Assembly: GCF_900103345.1 (NCBI RefSeq)
Contig: NZ_LT629702.1
Span: 6,663,287-6,727,286, forward strand
Source: Pseudomonas azotoformans
Lineage (GTDB): Bacteria; Pseudomonadota; Gammaproteobacteria; Pseudomonadales; Pseudomonadaceae
DNA length: 64,000 nt
Direction: 5' to 3'
In this document: positions 8,752 through 17,569 of the stretch, piece after piece
Numbering within the stretch: the first letter of the stretch is position 1
Layout of the letters: each line of letters starts with the position of its first letter
Notes under the pieces: model-generated
Databases searched by the model: none
Told to the model about the DNA's origin: nothing
The model's input: the letters and a program-made list of their open reading frames with translations, nothing else
Made by a program: the position numbers and the translations under genes

Positions 8752-9470
8752 CAAATGCCTTGATCGAGGTCCGTGACCTCTCGAAAACCTTCACCCTGCA
8801 TCAGCAGAACGGTGTAGTACTTAATGTGCTGCGCGGGGTGGAGTTCAGTGTGCAGGGCGGCGAATGCCTGGTGCTGCACGGTCAGTCCGGTGCGGGTAAA
8901 AGCACCTTGTTGCGTACCCTGTACGGTAACTATCTACCGGCCGGTGGCAGCATTCGTGTGCGCCATGCCGGCGAGTGGCTGGAGCTGGTGGGCGCCGCGC
9001 CCCGCGAGATTCTGCAGGTGCGCCAGCAGACCCTGGGCTACGTCAGCCAATTCCTGCGGGTGATTCCGCGTGTGGCGTGCCTGGATGTGGTTATGGAGCC
9101 GGCGTTGGCCCGAGGCGGGTCGAAAGCCGAGGCACAACAGCGCGCCGAACACCTGCTGACCCGTCTGAACATCCCCCAGCGCCTGTGGCCACTGGCGCCC
9201 GGCACTTTCTCCGGTGGCGAGCAACAGCGTGTCAACATCGCCCGCGGTTTCATGGTGGCCTGGCCGGTGATGCTGCTGGACGAACCCACCGCCTCCCTGG
9301 ACGACCACAACCGCCAGGTGGTGCTGGAACTGATGAACGAAGCCAAGGCAGCCGGCGCTGCATTGATCGGCATCTTCCACGACCGCGCCGCCCGTGAAGC
9401 GGTGGCCGACCGCCATTTCGACATGACCCCCACGCCTGTTGCCCAAGAGGAATACGCCCATGCCCGTTGA
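8748..9470 (+). CDS. phnL: C-P lyase ATP-binding protein PhnL
   Basis: The second ABC-type ATPase of the C-P lyase system, 240 residues, required with PhnGHI for the first phosphonate-nucleotide step. Walker [10 protein letters not shown], signature FSGGEQQR and Walker [12 protein letters not shown] are present. The ATG overlaps the phnK stop (ATGA, 8748-8751), and no strong Shine-Dalgarno is visible, so coupling is likely. Its end overlaps phnM by 11 bases. Confidence 0.94.
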   Translation: MTNALIEVRDLSKTFTLHQQNGVVLNVLRGVEFSVQGGECLVLHGQSGAGKSTLLRTLYGNYLPAGGSIRVRHAGEWLELVGAAPREILQVRQQTLGYVSQFLRVIPRVACLDVVMEPALARGGSKAEAQQRAEHLLTRLNIPQRLWPLAPGTFSGGEQQRVNIARGFMVAWPVMLLDEPTASLDDHNRQVVLELMNEAKAAGAALIGIFHDRAAREAVADRHFDMTPTPVAQEEYAHAR

Positions 9471-10605
9471 ACAGATCCTCAGTAATGCCCAGGTCGTCAC
9501 GGCTGATCGCATGTTCCTGGGCTCGGTGGTGTTGCGTGACGGCAAGATCGTCGACCTCGCCGAAGGCCGCAGCCAATTGCCCCAGGCCCAGGACCTGGGC
9601 GGTGATTTCCTGCTGCCGGGCCTGGTGGAGCTGCATACCGACAACCTGGAAAAGCACATGACCCCGCGCCCCGGCGTGGACTGGCCGTCGACCTCGGCAG
9701 TGCTCAGCCACGATGCGCAGATTATCGCGGCGGGCATCACCACCGTCTTCGATGCGGTGTCCATCGGCGACGTGAACCCCAAGGGCAACCGCATGAAAAA
9801 ACTGCCGGCGATGCTCGATGCCATCGCCCAGGCAGAAGGTGCCGGGCTGACCCGCGCCGAGCACCACCTGCATCTGCGTTGCGAGCTGTGCCACCCGGAC
9901 ACCCTCAGTGTGTTCCGCGACCTGGTGGAAAACCCGCTGGTGCAATTGGTGTCGGTGATGGACCATTCGCCGGGCCAGCGCCAGTTCGTGCTTGAAGCCA
10001 AGTACCGTGAGTACTACATGGGCAAGTACCACCTGAACGACGAAACCATGGACGCCTTCATCGTGCTGCAAAAGGCCAACTCCCTGGCCTACAGCGACCG
10101 CTACCGTGCGGCTATCGTCGAGCATTGTCTGGCGCGTGGCCTCTCGGTAGCTAGCCACGACGATGCGACGCTGGCCCATGTGCAGGAGTCGGCACGCTAT
10201 GGCATGACCATCGCTGAATTCCCCACGACGCTTGAGGCGGCGCAGGGCTGCCAGGCGTTGAACATGAAAGTGTTGATGGGCGCGCCGAACGTGGTGCGCG
10301 GCGGGTCGCACTCGGGTAATGTGGCCGCCGCCGGCCTGGCGGCCGAGGGCTTGCTGGATATACTTTCCAGTGATTACTACCCGGCCAGCCTGTTGCAGGC
10401 GGCCTTCGTGCTGGCTGACCAGCAAGACGGCGGCGACCTGTCACGGGCGGTCAAGATGATCAGCCTGGCGCCTGCGCAAGCGGCAGGGCTGAAGGACCGT
10501 GGCGAGATTGCCCTCGGCCTGCGCGCCGACCTGGTCCAGGCCCGCAGCCGCGAAGGGCTGCCTGTAGTGCAACAAGTATGGCGACAAGCGAAGAGGGTGT
10601 TTTGA
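9460..10605 (+). CDS. phnM: Alpha-D-ribose 1-methylphosphonate 5-triphosphate diphosphatase PhnM
   Basis: An amidohydrolase-fold enzyme that removes pyrophosphate from the ribose triphosphate intermediate before PhnJ acts. It has 381 residues and a metal-site motif in [16 protein letters not shown] near residue 55, plus later conserved His and Asp ([22 protein letters not shown]). The ATG at 9460 has GAGGAA at 9446-9451 and gives the usual [10 protein letters not shown] start; the earlier in-frame ATG at 9439 is rejected. It overlaps phnL and abuts phnN (TGATG). Confidence 0.95.
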   Translation: MPVEQILSNAQVVTADRMFLGSVVLRDGKIVDLAEGRSQLPQAQDLGGDFLLPGLVELHTDNLEKHMTPRPGVDWPSTSAVLSHDAQIIAAGITTVFDAVSIGDVNPKGNRMKKLPAMLDAIAQAEGAGLTRAEHHLHLRCELCHPDTLSVFRDLVENPLVQLVSVMDHSPGQRQFVLEAKYREYYMGKYHLNDETMDAFIVLQKANSLAYSDRYRAAIVEHCLARGLSVASHDDATLAHVQESARYGMTIAEFPTTLEAAQGCQALNMKVLMGAPNVVRGGSHSGNVAAAGLAAEGLLDILSSDYYPASLLQAAFVLADQQDGGDLSRAVKMISLAPAQAAGLKDRGEIALGLRADLVQARSREGLPVVQQVWRQAKRVF

Positions 10606-11177
10606 TGGCAGGCAGGTTGATCTATCTCATCGGGCCGTCCGGCTCGGGCAAGGACAGCCTGCTGGATGCCGCACGCCCACGCTTGGCCGAGCGCGGTTGC
10701 CGCATTGTGCGCCGCGTTATCACCCGCTCGGCGGAAGCGGTGGGCGAAGCGGCGCAGGGCGTCAGCCCGGAGCAGTTCGCTACGATGCAGGCTGAGGGCG
10801 CATTTGCCCTGAGCTGGCAGGCGAATGGCTTGTCCTATGGCATTCCCAAAGAGATCGATGAGTGGCTGGCTGCGGGGGACGACGTGCTGGTCAACGGCTC
10901 CCGTGCCCATCTGGCACAGACTCGTGAACGCTACCCGACTTCGCTGGTGTTGCTGCTGACGGTGGACCAGGCGGTGTTACGCGAACGCCTGATCGCACGG
11001 GGCCGTGAGGCGTTGGCGGATATCGAAGCGCGCCTGGCGCGCAATGCGCGGTTCACCGCCGAGCTGATCGCCGGCAACGGTGCGGGGTTGTTCGTGCTGG
11101 ATAACTCCGGGCCGCTGGAGCATACGGTCGAGCGCCTGCTGTGCTGCATCGATCACGGGCACTCGGCATGCGCCTGA
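10605..11177 (+). CDS. phnN: Ribose 1,5-bisphosphokinase PhnN
   Basis: A guanylate-kinase-like enzyme that phosphorylates ribose 1,5-bisphosphate to PRPP, feeding the C-P lyase product into nucleotide metabolism. It has 190 residues and P-loop GPSGSGKDS near residue 10. The start at 10605 overlaps the phnM stop and has GAGGG upstream; an upstream in-frame ATG would put residues before the P-loop strand. Its 3' end overlaps phnP by 10 bases. Confidence 0.94.
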   Translation: MAGRLIYLIGPSGSGKDSLLDAARPRLAERGCRIVRRVITRSAEAVGEAAQGVSPEQFATMQAEGAFALSWQANGLSYGIPKEIDEWLAAGDDVLVNGSRAHLAQTRERYPTSLVLLLTVDQAVLRERLIARGREALADIEARLARNARFTAELIAGNGAGLFVLDNSGPLEHTVERLLCCIDHGHSACA

Positions 11178-11917
11178 CCTTGCTCGGCACCGGTGACGCG
11201 CGGCAAGTCCCGGTGTATGGCTGTGAGTGCGCCGCGTGTGGTCTGGCGCGCAATGATGCCAGCCTGCGCCGTCGCCCGTGCAGCGCGTTGATCGAATGCG
11301 GCGACCAGCGCTGGTTGATCGACAGCGGTTTGCCCGACCTCACCGAACGCTTCCCGCCGCGCAGTTTCAACGGGATCTTGCAGACCCACTATCATGCCGA
11401 TCATGCCCAGGGTCTGTTGCACCTGCGCTGGGGGCAAGGGCTGGTGATTCCGGTGCACGGACCGGTGGATGCCGAAGGTTTGTCCGATCTGTACAAACAT
11501 CCGGGCATCCTGGATTTCAGCCAGCCATTCAGCGAATGTGAAACCCGGCAGTTTGGCGAACTGAGCGTCACCGCGTTGCCGTTGCAGCATTCCAAACCAA
11601 CCCTGGGTTACCTGCTGGAAGGCGAGGGTCGACGCATCGCCTACCTCACCGACACCGTCGGCCTGCCGCCTGCGACCCTGGCCTGGCTGCAACGCGAACC
11701 CCTGGATGTGCTGGTGCTGGACTGCTCCATGCCGCCGCAGCCGCAGGCACCGCGCAATCACAATGACCTGACGCTGGCGTTGCAGAGCATCGAGGAAACG
11801 GGTGCGCAGTTGGGCGTGCTGACCCATGTCGGGCACACATTGGATGCCTGGTTGCTGGAGCATCGCCGCGAGTTGCCACGGCATGTCACGGTCGGCTGGG
11901 ATGGCCGGATCCTCTGA
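11168..11917 (+). CDS. phnP: Phosphoribosyl 1,2-cyclic phosphodiesterase PhnP
   Basis: A metallo-beta-lactamase-fold enzyme of 249 residues that opens the 5-phosphoribosyl 1,2-cyclic phosphate released by PhnJ. The zinc/manganese motif HxHxDH appears as THYHADHAQG near residue 76. An early CECAACGLARND supplies the Cys pair of the structural zinc site seen in PhnP. It is the last gene of the operon, converges with a LysR gene 22 bases away, and there is no phnO in the cluster. Confidence 0.94.
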   Translation: MRLTLLGTGDARQVPVYGCECAACGLARNDASLRRRPCSALIECGDQRWLIDSGLPDLTERFPPRSFNGILQTHYHADHAQGLLHLRWGQGLVIPVHGPVDAEGLSDLYKHPGILDFSQPFSECETRQFGELSVTALPLQHSKPTLGYLLEGEGRRIAYLTDTVGLPPATLAWLQREPLDVLVLDCSMPPQPQAPRNHNDLTLALQSIEETGAQLGVLTHVGHTLDAWLLEHRRELPRHVTVGWDGRIL

Positions 11918-11939
11918 ACCCCTACGGTTCCACAGAACG

Positions 11940-12821
11940 CTATTTCGTCAGTAAACCTTCAACATATTCGATAAATGCCTTGGCTTTGGCACTTGGCATT
12001 CGACCCGTCGGCAATACCGCCCAGAGATCCTTGGGCGGCAGTTCCCAGTCGGTCAACACGGCTTTCACCTCACCCCTGGCCAATTCCGGCGAGAACATCC
12101 ATTCGGACGTCATCGCCAGGCCATGGTGGGCGAGCACGCCTGCGCGCAAACCTTCGGAAGAGGTGACACGCAAGCGCCCGCGAGCGGCGATGGCGTGTTC
12201 GTGTGGGCCTTGTTTGAACGACCAGAGCGGGCTCTCCCCGAGGCTGTAGATCACCGCCTGGTGATTGAGGATATCCGCCGGGCTTTGTGGTTCGCCGAAA
12301 CGTTCGAAGTAGGCCGGTGTACCGAACACCCGGCTCGGGCTTTGGCCAAGCCGGCGAGCCGTGAGGCCGGAATCACTCAGGTTGCCGATACGCAGGGCGA
12401 CGTCGATGCCGTCTTCAACCAGGTTGAGGAGGCGGTCGTCGAGCAACACGTCGATGTTCAGGCCTGGGTGTTGGTCCAGGAACGGTCCCAGGTTAGGAAT
12501 GATCCGCATACGGGAGAACGTCACGCCGGCGCTGACCCGCAGGTTGCCCGTCAAGCCAGCGCCTGCGCCACGGGCCGCCTCGTCAGCTTCATCGGCTTCG
12601 AAAATGGCGCTCTTGGCTTTCTCGAAAAATGCCAGGCCTGCTTCGGTAGGGGTCAGGCCCCTCGTCGAGCGCAGCAGCAATCGCACGGCCAGGCGGGCTT
12701 CCAATTGCGCGATGCTTTTGGAAACGGCGGGTTGGCCGATGCCCAGGCGTTTGGCGGCGGCCGAGAAGGAGCCGGTCTCGACGACGTGAACGAAGGTTTC
12801 CATGGCAGTGAGACGGTCCAT
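11940..12821 (-). CDS. LysR-family transcriptional regulator
   Basis: A 293-residue LysR-type regulator. The N-terminal helix-turn-helix is clear (GSFSAAAKRLGIGQPAVSKS, residues about 17-36, followed by LEARLAVRLLLRSTRG). The C-terminal substrate-binding fold begins near residue 90 and looks like the CrgA/AaeR type. It converges with phnP and is divergent from hicA by 190 bases. No obvious metabolic partner is adjacent, so the target is unknown. Confidence 0.9.
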   Translation of the reverse strand: MDRLTAMETFVHVVETGSFSAAAKRLGIGQPAVSKSIAQLEARLAVRLLLRSTRGLTPTEAGLAFFEKAKSAIFEADEADEAARGAGAGLTGNLRVSAGVTFSRMRIIPNLGPFLDQHPGLNIDVLLDDRLLNLVEDGIDVALRIGNLSDSGLTARRLGQSPSRVFGTPAYFERFGEPQSPADILNHQAVIYSLGESPLWSFKQGPHEHAIAARGRLRVTSSEGLRAGVLAHHGLAMTSEWMFSPELARGEVKAVLTDWELPPKDLWAVLPTGRMPSAKAKAFIEYVEGLLTK

Positions 12822-12962
12822 CGGGCGTTCCTGTTGGCTGGGCGGCGCTCAAGCCTAAGGCGCTGGGCTAGCGGTGTCATGCGTTTCCCGTATTGAGCCG
12901 GTGGGTTTTCAATATTCGGTAAAACAGCCGTCAGTCAGGCATACGTATTTTGTGCTTGAGTA

Positions 12963-12984
12963 AAGATAACTCTAGGGTTACTTT
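12963..12984. promoter_or_regulatory. Palindromic operator upstream of hicAB
   Basis: AAGATAACTCT and its imperfect inverse AGGGTTACTTT meet at a CTAG centre (12972-12975); 8 of 11 positions are symmetric. It lies about 28 bases before the hicA GTG. Since the HicB here ends in a ribbon-helix-helix domain, this is a likely autoregulatory site. Confidence 0.55.
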
Positions 12985-13011
12985 TATTCAGGCCAAGCCA
13001 AGGAGGCGAGG

Positions 13012-13200
13012 GTGCAAAGCAGGCTATTGATCAAGGAACTGCAAGAGGCGGGCTGGGTGTTGGATCGGGTCACGGGCAGCCATCACATTTTTACCCATCG
13101 TTACAGCCCGTACACGATTCCCGTGCCTCATCCTAAAAAAGACTTGCCGTTGGGCACTGTCAGAAGCATCAGGAAGCGCGCCGGGCTGTTTGATTTTTAA
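13012..13200 (+). CDS. hicA: HicA-type toxin (mRNA interferase)
   Basis: A 62-residue HicA-like protein with a double-stranded-RNA-binding fold that cleaves mRNA when free of HicB. The catalytic histidine sits in TGSHHIFTH (about residues 21-29), and the C-terminal PLGTVRSIRKRAGL is typical. It starts with GTG behind a strong AAGGAGG. hicB follows 11 bases after the stop, the standard order. Both genes are intact, so the pair is probably functional. Confidence 0.92.
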   Translation: MQSRLLIKELQEAGWVLDRVTGSHHIFTHRYSPYTIPVPHPKKDLPLGTVRSIRKRAGLFDF

Positions 13201-13211
13201 GGAGAGCATTC

Positions 13212-13616
13212 ATGCAATACCCAATCTGTATCGAATGGGGCGATGATTTCACCGCCACCGGTATCCAGATCCCCGATATTCCAGGCGCAGTCACCGCCGG
13301 GGACAGTTTTGAAGAGGCCTACAACGCGGCCGTGGAAGTTGCGCACATCATGCTGCAAGAGATCGCCGCAGAGGGCGGGACCATTCCGATGCCAACGTCG
13401 GTCGCCCATTATCATGCCCACGAGGACTACGCGGGCATGGGCTGGGGCATGTTGGAATTGGACGTGACGCCTTACCTGGGCAAGACCGAGAAGGTCAATG
13501 TGACCTTGCCCGGTTATGTCATCCAGCGCATCGACCGCTATGTACGGGAGCACAAGGTCAAAAGCCGCTCTTCATTCCTCGCGGACGCGGCGTTGGAAAA
13601 ATTGGTGCGGTCCTAG
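13212..13616 (+). CDS. hicB: HicB-type antitoxin with ribbon-helix-helix domain
   Basis: A 134-residue antitoxin. The N-terminal part (residues about 1-70) is the HicB partial RNase-H-like fold (CIEWGDDFTATGIQIPDIPG). The C-terminal 45 residues (KTEKVNVTLPGYVIQRIDRY...) form a ribbon-helix-helix DNA-binding domain rather than the HTH found in other HicB proteins. It has AAGGAG before its ATG. It should neutralise HicA and repress the pair through the palindrome upstream. Confidence 0.92.
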   Translation: MQYPICIEWGDDFTATGIQIPDIPGAVTAGDSFEEAYNAAVEVAHIMLQEIAAEGGTIPMPTSVAHYHAHEDYAGMGWGMLELDVTPYLGKTEKVNVTLPGYVIQRIDRYVREHKVKSRSSFLADAALEKLVRS

Positions 13617-13642
13617 GGCGATCAGGCGGTGTCAGGGGTTGG

Positions 13643-13675
13643 CCGCGTACGTTGTCGGATGAGCGCGGTTTTTTT
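13643..13675 (+). terminator. Possible terminator after hicB
   Basis: CCGCG (13643-13647) pairs with CGCGG (13664-13668) around a 16-base loop and is followed by seven T residues. The stem is short, so this is a weak call. Confidence 0.4.
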
Positions 13676-13997
13676 GCGCGCCTTTTTCCGGGCATGTTTG
13701 AGTCAGTTTCCTGATGTTTTAAATTAAGATTTTGATTGAAATAAGGGAGTGTTTTACAAGTTTTTTTTCTCTAAAAATCAACTTAATAGTGTTGTTGATA
13801 TGTCAGGAAAGTTGGGCCGATCAGTGATTGGGTGTGTTTTCTTTGCAGGTGTGTTTATTAAGTATTTTTGAAAAGAAGCAGCACTGGCGAACGTGTCATT
13901 GATTTGAGAATTTTAGCGTCCTGCCAATGGACTGGTCAGCGTTGGTATTTCTCATACAGGGACGAATGGCTCTTCACTGTTCAGAGTATTCATCGTC
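13676..13997. other. AT-rich intergenic region before the first serralysin
   Basis: About 320 bases clearly richer in A and T than the flanking genes, including runs such as TTTTTTTTCTC and TTTAAATTAAG. The reading frames that cross it have no family resemblance and poor codon use. It probably holds the promoter of the protease gene. The composition change suggests that the protease region was acquired horizontally. Confidence 0.6.
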
Positions 13998-15533
13998 ATG
14001 CACTTTCCTGTCAGGCAACCTTCACAGCAACCCCCTGCGCTTGCGCCGTATTCCCTTTCGTCAGCGTTTGATAACGACGCCTTGCACTGGGGAAACAATA
14101 AGAAGTCGTTCAGCACCGCGCAGGCGGCTAAACATATCACTCGAGGTAACTACAAGTTTCATGATCGGGATCGGGACAATAAAATCCTGGTGGGCTTCAG
14201 TTTTTCCGGCGTCTTTACCTCGGCCCAGAAAGAGCGCGCCAGGCAGGCATTGAAGGCCTATGCCGATGTCGCCAACATTTCCTTTGTCGAAAACAGTGCG
14301 CCTACGGATGGCGGCATAGTCATCAGGGGCGTGCCGGGGTCCTGGTCAGGCTGGGCGGCCTTTCCCAATCAGTCCAAGTCAAGCGTAACGGCGAATGTGG
14401 GCACTGGAGGTGCGGGCGCCAACCCTGAAATGGGCAGCCATTTCTTATCCTTGTTGGTCCATGAGTTGGGGCACACCTTGGGCCTGGAACATCCGGGCAA
14501 TTACAACGGTGGTGGCACCTACGAGGCCAATGCTGATTATGCGCAGGACACCAAGGCCCGTAGTGTCATGAGCTATTGGTCGGAGCGCAAACAGCCGGGG
14601 CATGACTTCAACCAAAAACTGCCTGCTGCCCCCATGATGGACGATATCGCCGCGCTGCAGCGCTTGTACGGGGCGAACACGCGCACCCGTGCCACCGACA
14701 CCGTCTATGGGTTCAACTCCAACACCGAGCGTGAGCACTACAGCCTCAGGAGCGCCCGCGATAAGCCCGTGTTCAGCGTCTGGGATGGCGGTGGCGAGGA
14801 CACCCTGGATTTCTCCGGCTTTGCCGACAAACAAAACATCAACCTCAATGCCGAGGCGTTTTCGGATGTGGGCGGGCTGCGGGGGAATGTATCGATCGCC
14901 AAGGGGGTGATCGTTGAAAACGCCATTGGTGGCTCCAACAGCGATGTGTTGACGGGTAACAGCGCCAATAACCGCTTGAAAGGGGCCGGCGGCAGCGACA
15001 CATTGCGCGGTGGCGCTGGCGCCGACACGTTTGTCTACGCCCGCGTCAGCGACTCAACACCCCAGGCCCCCGACGTTATTCAGGATTTCACCAGCGGCAG
15101 CGACAAAATCGACGTAGCCGGCGTACTGCGCGAGGCGGGGCTCACGTCGCTGAATTTCATGGATAGCTTCAGCGGGCGTGCAGGCGACGCGGTGCTCAGT
15201 CATGACACCACAACCGGGCGCTCCACACTGGCCGTGGATACCAAGGGAGATGGCACGGCCAAACTGTTGATCAACAGCCATGGCCTAATCAAACAGGAGG
15301 ACGTGATCTGGAGCGGTAAGGGGGAGCGCGCGGCCGTAACGCCCGATCAAACGGCTGACCCCACACCGGAAGCGGACCCGGATCCTGCACCTGATTCAAC
15401 GTCAGAGCCGGACCCACTTCCAACGCCTGGGCCTGCACTTGCACCTGCACCCTGGTTTGGCGAGCGGGTGGGCAAACAGATAGTTTCAGGGATCTCTCAC
15501 TTCGCAAACTGGATATTCAGGTGGTTCAGGTGA
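13998..15533 (+). CDS. Serralysin-like M10 metalloprotease with acidic/proline C-terminal extension
   Basis: A predicted secreted zinc protease of 511 residues. The zinc motif HELGHTLGLEH is at residues 155-165 and the Met-turn is VMSYW, so all metal ligands and the tyrosine are present. RTX-type Ca2+-binding repeats follow (GGSNSDVLTGNSANN, GGSDTLRGGAGADTF, about residues 313-345), then an M10 C-terminal domain to about residue 440. There is no Sec signal, as expected for type I secretion. Unusually, a 35-residue Pro/Asp/Glu-rich linker and an aromatic tail (SHFANWIFRWFR) follow where serralysins normally end in their secretion signal. No aprDEF-like exporter or inhibitor gene is nearby. Confidence 0.9.
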   Translation: MHFPVRQPSQQPPALAPYSLSSAFDNDALHWGNNKKSFSTAQAAKHITRGNYKFHDRDRDNKILVGFSFSGVFTSAQKERARQALKAYADVANISFVENSAPTDGGIVIRGVPGSWSGWAAFPNQSKSSVTANVGTGGAGANPEMGSHFLSLLVHELGHTLGLEHPGNYNGGGTYEANADYAQDTKARSVMSYWSERKQPGHDFNQKLPAAPMMDDIAALQRLYGANTRTRATDTVYGFNSNTEREHYSLRSARDKPVFSVWDGGGEDTLDFSGFADKQNINLNAEAFSDVGGLRGNVSIAKGVIVENAIGGSNSDVLTGNSANNRLKGAGGSDTLRGGAGADTFVYARVSDSTPQAPDVIQDFTSGSDKIDVAGVLREAGLTSLNFMDSFSGRAGDAVLSHDTTTGRSTLAVDTKGDGTAKLLINSHGLIKQEDVIWSGKGERAAVTPDQTADPTPEADPDPAPDSTSEPDPLPTPGPALAPAPWFGERVGKQIVSGISHFANWIFRWFR

Positions 15534-15763
15534 ACGCTTGGATGCCGTTGTCAGTTGCAAGTATTTTCGAACGTCAGATGATGCATGAGTTTTTATTAGT
15601 TAGTGTGTGGCGAGTGTTCGGTGTTTCAAATGGTATGACTCAAGTGCTTGTTTGGCGTGTTTCTCCATGCGACTTTGTTTATGTATTCATAGTGTGCTTT
15701 TTTGTAAATGGTTTGTGTGGATATTAATTATTGTTTCGTTTTTAAAATCTTAGCGAGTTTCTC

Positions 15764-17473
15764 ATGAAAATATCAACCGTTCCCTCTGTTGCGAACAGTG
15801 GCAGAGTTTTCAATTATGCCATTTTAAAAGCAGGTGGCCACCCAACTTCATACACGACGGATCACGCTGCGAAACATCTCACGCGAGGAGCTCTCAAATG
15901 GCGAGATCGTAATAACGACAAGAAAATAGACCTGTCGTATACCTTGGACTCTAGATTTACCCCTCACCAGAAATTGCGGATCAGGGAAAACCTTCTGTCT
16001 TGGGCGGAGGTGACCAACCTGTCTTTCGAGGAAAATGCCAAGGGGGCTGATGCCTCCCTCCGTATCTCAGCCATACCGGGATATGCAGGGGGAGTAGCGA
16101 GCCTGCCCAATGACTGGTCGATCGGCACGGTCGATATCGGCACTGGGGGGGCTGATGGAAAGCTGGAACACGGGACTTTGTTTGATAAGGTGGCAGTCCA
16201 CGAACTTTGCCATTCCATTGGTCTGCGGCATCCCCACGGAGAAGGCCCGGGTTACCGGGAGGACTCAACCACCTACACCGCCATGAGCTACCACGATTCA
16301 TCTTTTGGCGATGATCCCTACAACGGCAAAAAAATCTCAGCTCCCATGATGCACGACATCGCTGCGGTACAGCGGTTGTACGGGGCGAACACCCACACTC
16401 GAAAAACCAACACGACCTATGGTTTCAACTCCAACGCCGGTCGAGACTTCTACAGCCTGAAGAGCGCCAGGGACAAACCTGTTTTTTGCGTCTGGGACGC
16501 AGGTGGAACGGATACCCTGGACTTTTCCGGCTTTCGCCAGAAACAGAAAATCAATCTTAATGCTGAAGCCTTTTCGGATGTTGGCGGCCTGAAAAACAAC
16601 GTCTCCATCGCCAAGGGGGTCACGTTGGAAAATGCCGTGGGTGGTTCCAGTGATGACAACCTGATCGGTAATCAGGTCGGCAACCGCCTCAAGGGTGGGG
16701 GCGGGGCCGATACGCTCGAGGGCGGCGGCGGGGCAGACACCTTTGTCTATGACAGCGTTGCAGACTCCACGCCTGAGTCCCCTGATGTGATTGTGGACTT
16801 TGCCAGCGGCACCGACAGAGTCGACATCTCCATGCTGTTGAGGCGCGCTGCGGTGAAGGTCCTTTACATTGTTGACCAATTCAGCGCGCGTGCGGGCGAG
16901 GCGGTATTGAGCCACAACGCCAGCACCGGGCAGGGAAGCCTGGCGCTCGACCTGACAGGTAATGGGAAACCTGATGTTCTGGTGAACACTAAGGGCAAAA
17001 TCCACTACAAGGATTTGCTGGTGAACCCTGAGCCTCCCATCGCCATTGATCCGGCGCCCGATTTGATGACAGGGCAGGAACCAGAGCCAGGCCCGCCGAG
17101 GAGTAAGAGAGATGGCACTGCAAAAGCGGAAAGAGGCGGCAAGACGTACACGTACAATGCCGCTTCTGAGTCGAATTGTCGGAAGGTCGACATCTTGAAA
17201 GATTTCACAAGTGGCAAGGACAAAATTGATTTATCCAGAATGCTTGAAAAGTCAGGTACTTCGCTGACGCAGGTAGACAGGTTCACGGGGAAGGCCGGTG
17301 AGGCATTCATCGTGAAATCGGGCGGTGATGGTCGGTACTGGCTAGCCGTTGACCTGGATGGCGACAAGCGCAGTGATTTTGTCGTCAACAGCCCTAATGT
17401 GATAAGGGCCTCAGACATTGTGGGCATGAAGTTGAAGCATGCCTACGATCGGCAGTTATCCCGGCGTACCTGA
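15764..17473 (+). CDS. Serralysin-like M10 metalloprotease with duplicated C-terminal domain
   Basis: A 569-residue paralogue of the upstream protease. The zinc motif HELCHSIGLRH lies at residues 146-156, with Met-turn AMSYH. An RTX block (GGSSDDNLIGNQVGN, GGGGADTLEGGGGADTF) leads into an M10_C domain at about 320-425 (VIVDFASGTDRVDIS). After a Pro/Glu linker a second copy of the same domain follows at about 455-560 (ILKDFTSGKDKIDLS, LAVDLDGDKRSDFVVNS). Duplicated secretion domains are not the usual serralysin layout. A 230-base AT-rich gap separates the two genes, so each may have its own promoter. High identity around the shared GVRPLYGANT-like core suggests tandem duplication. Confidence 0.9.
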   Translation: MKISTVPSVANSGRVFNYAILKAGGHPTSYTTDHAAKHLTRGALKWRDRNNDKKIDLSYTLDSRFTPHQKLRIRENLLSWAEVTNLSFEENAKGADASLRISAIPGYAGGVASLPNDWSIGTVDIGTGGADGKLEHGTLFDKVAVHELCHSIGLRHPHGEGPGYREDSTTYTAMSYHDSSFGDDPYNGKKISAPMMHDIAAVQRLYGANTHTRKTNTTYGFNSNAGRDFYSLKSARDKPVFCVWDAGGTDTLDFSGFRQKQKINLNAEAFSDVGGLKNNVSIAKGVTLENAVGGSSDDNLIGNQVGNRLKGGGGADTLEGGGGADTFVYDSVADSTPESPDVIVDFASGTDRVDISMLLRRAAVKVLYIVDQFSARAGEAVLSHNASTGQGSLALDLTGNGKPDVLVNTKGKIHYKDLLVNPEPPIAIDPAPDLMTGQEPEPGPPRSKRDGTAKAERGGKTYTYNAASESNCRKVDILKDFTSGKDKIDLSRMLEKSGTSLTQVDRFTGKAGEAFIVKSGGDGRYWLAVDLDGDKRSDFVVNSPNVIRASDIVGMKLKHAYDRQLSRRT

Positions 17474-17514
17474 TGGTAGTGCGAAAGGCGCGTCGCCGTT
17501 TGGAACGGCATCCA

Positions 17515-17552
17515 GTCAAAGCCGTCCGTCATTGCTGGCGGACGGCTTTGAC
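17515..17552. terminator. Long hairpin between converging protease and MFS genes
   Basis: GTCAAAGCCGTCCG (17515-17528) pairs perfectly with CGGACGGCTTTGAC (17539-17552). It lies between the stops of two converging genes. No T-run follows on either strand, so it may be a bidirectional terminator of weak form or an mRNA-end stabiliser. Confidence 0.6.
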
Positions 17553-17569
17553 GTAGAGAGACAAGCGCC

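Noticed and set aside
13868..14071. A 67-codon open frame before the first serralysin
   Set aside because: It overlaps the protease start in another frame and shows no coding pattern.
15521..15727. A 68-codon hydrophobic open frame between the two proteases
   Set aside because: AT-rich filler with no Shine-Dalgarno; hydrophobic residues follow from T-rich codons.
17515..17552. Hairpin considered as an inverted repeat of an insertion element
   Set aside because: It is a single short palindrome between converging genes without a transposase or direct repeats.
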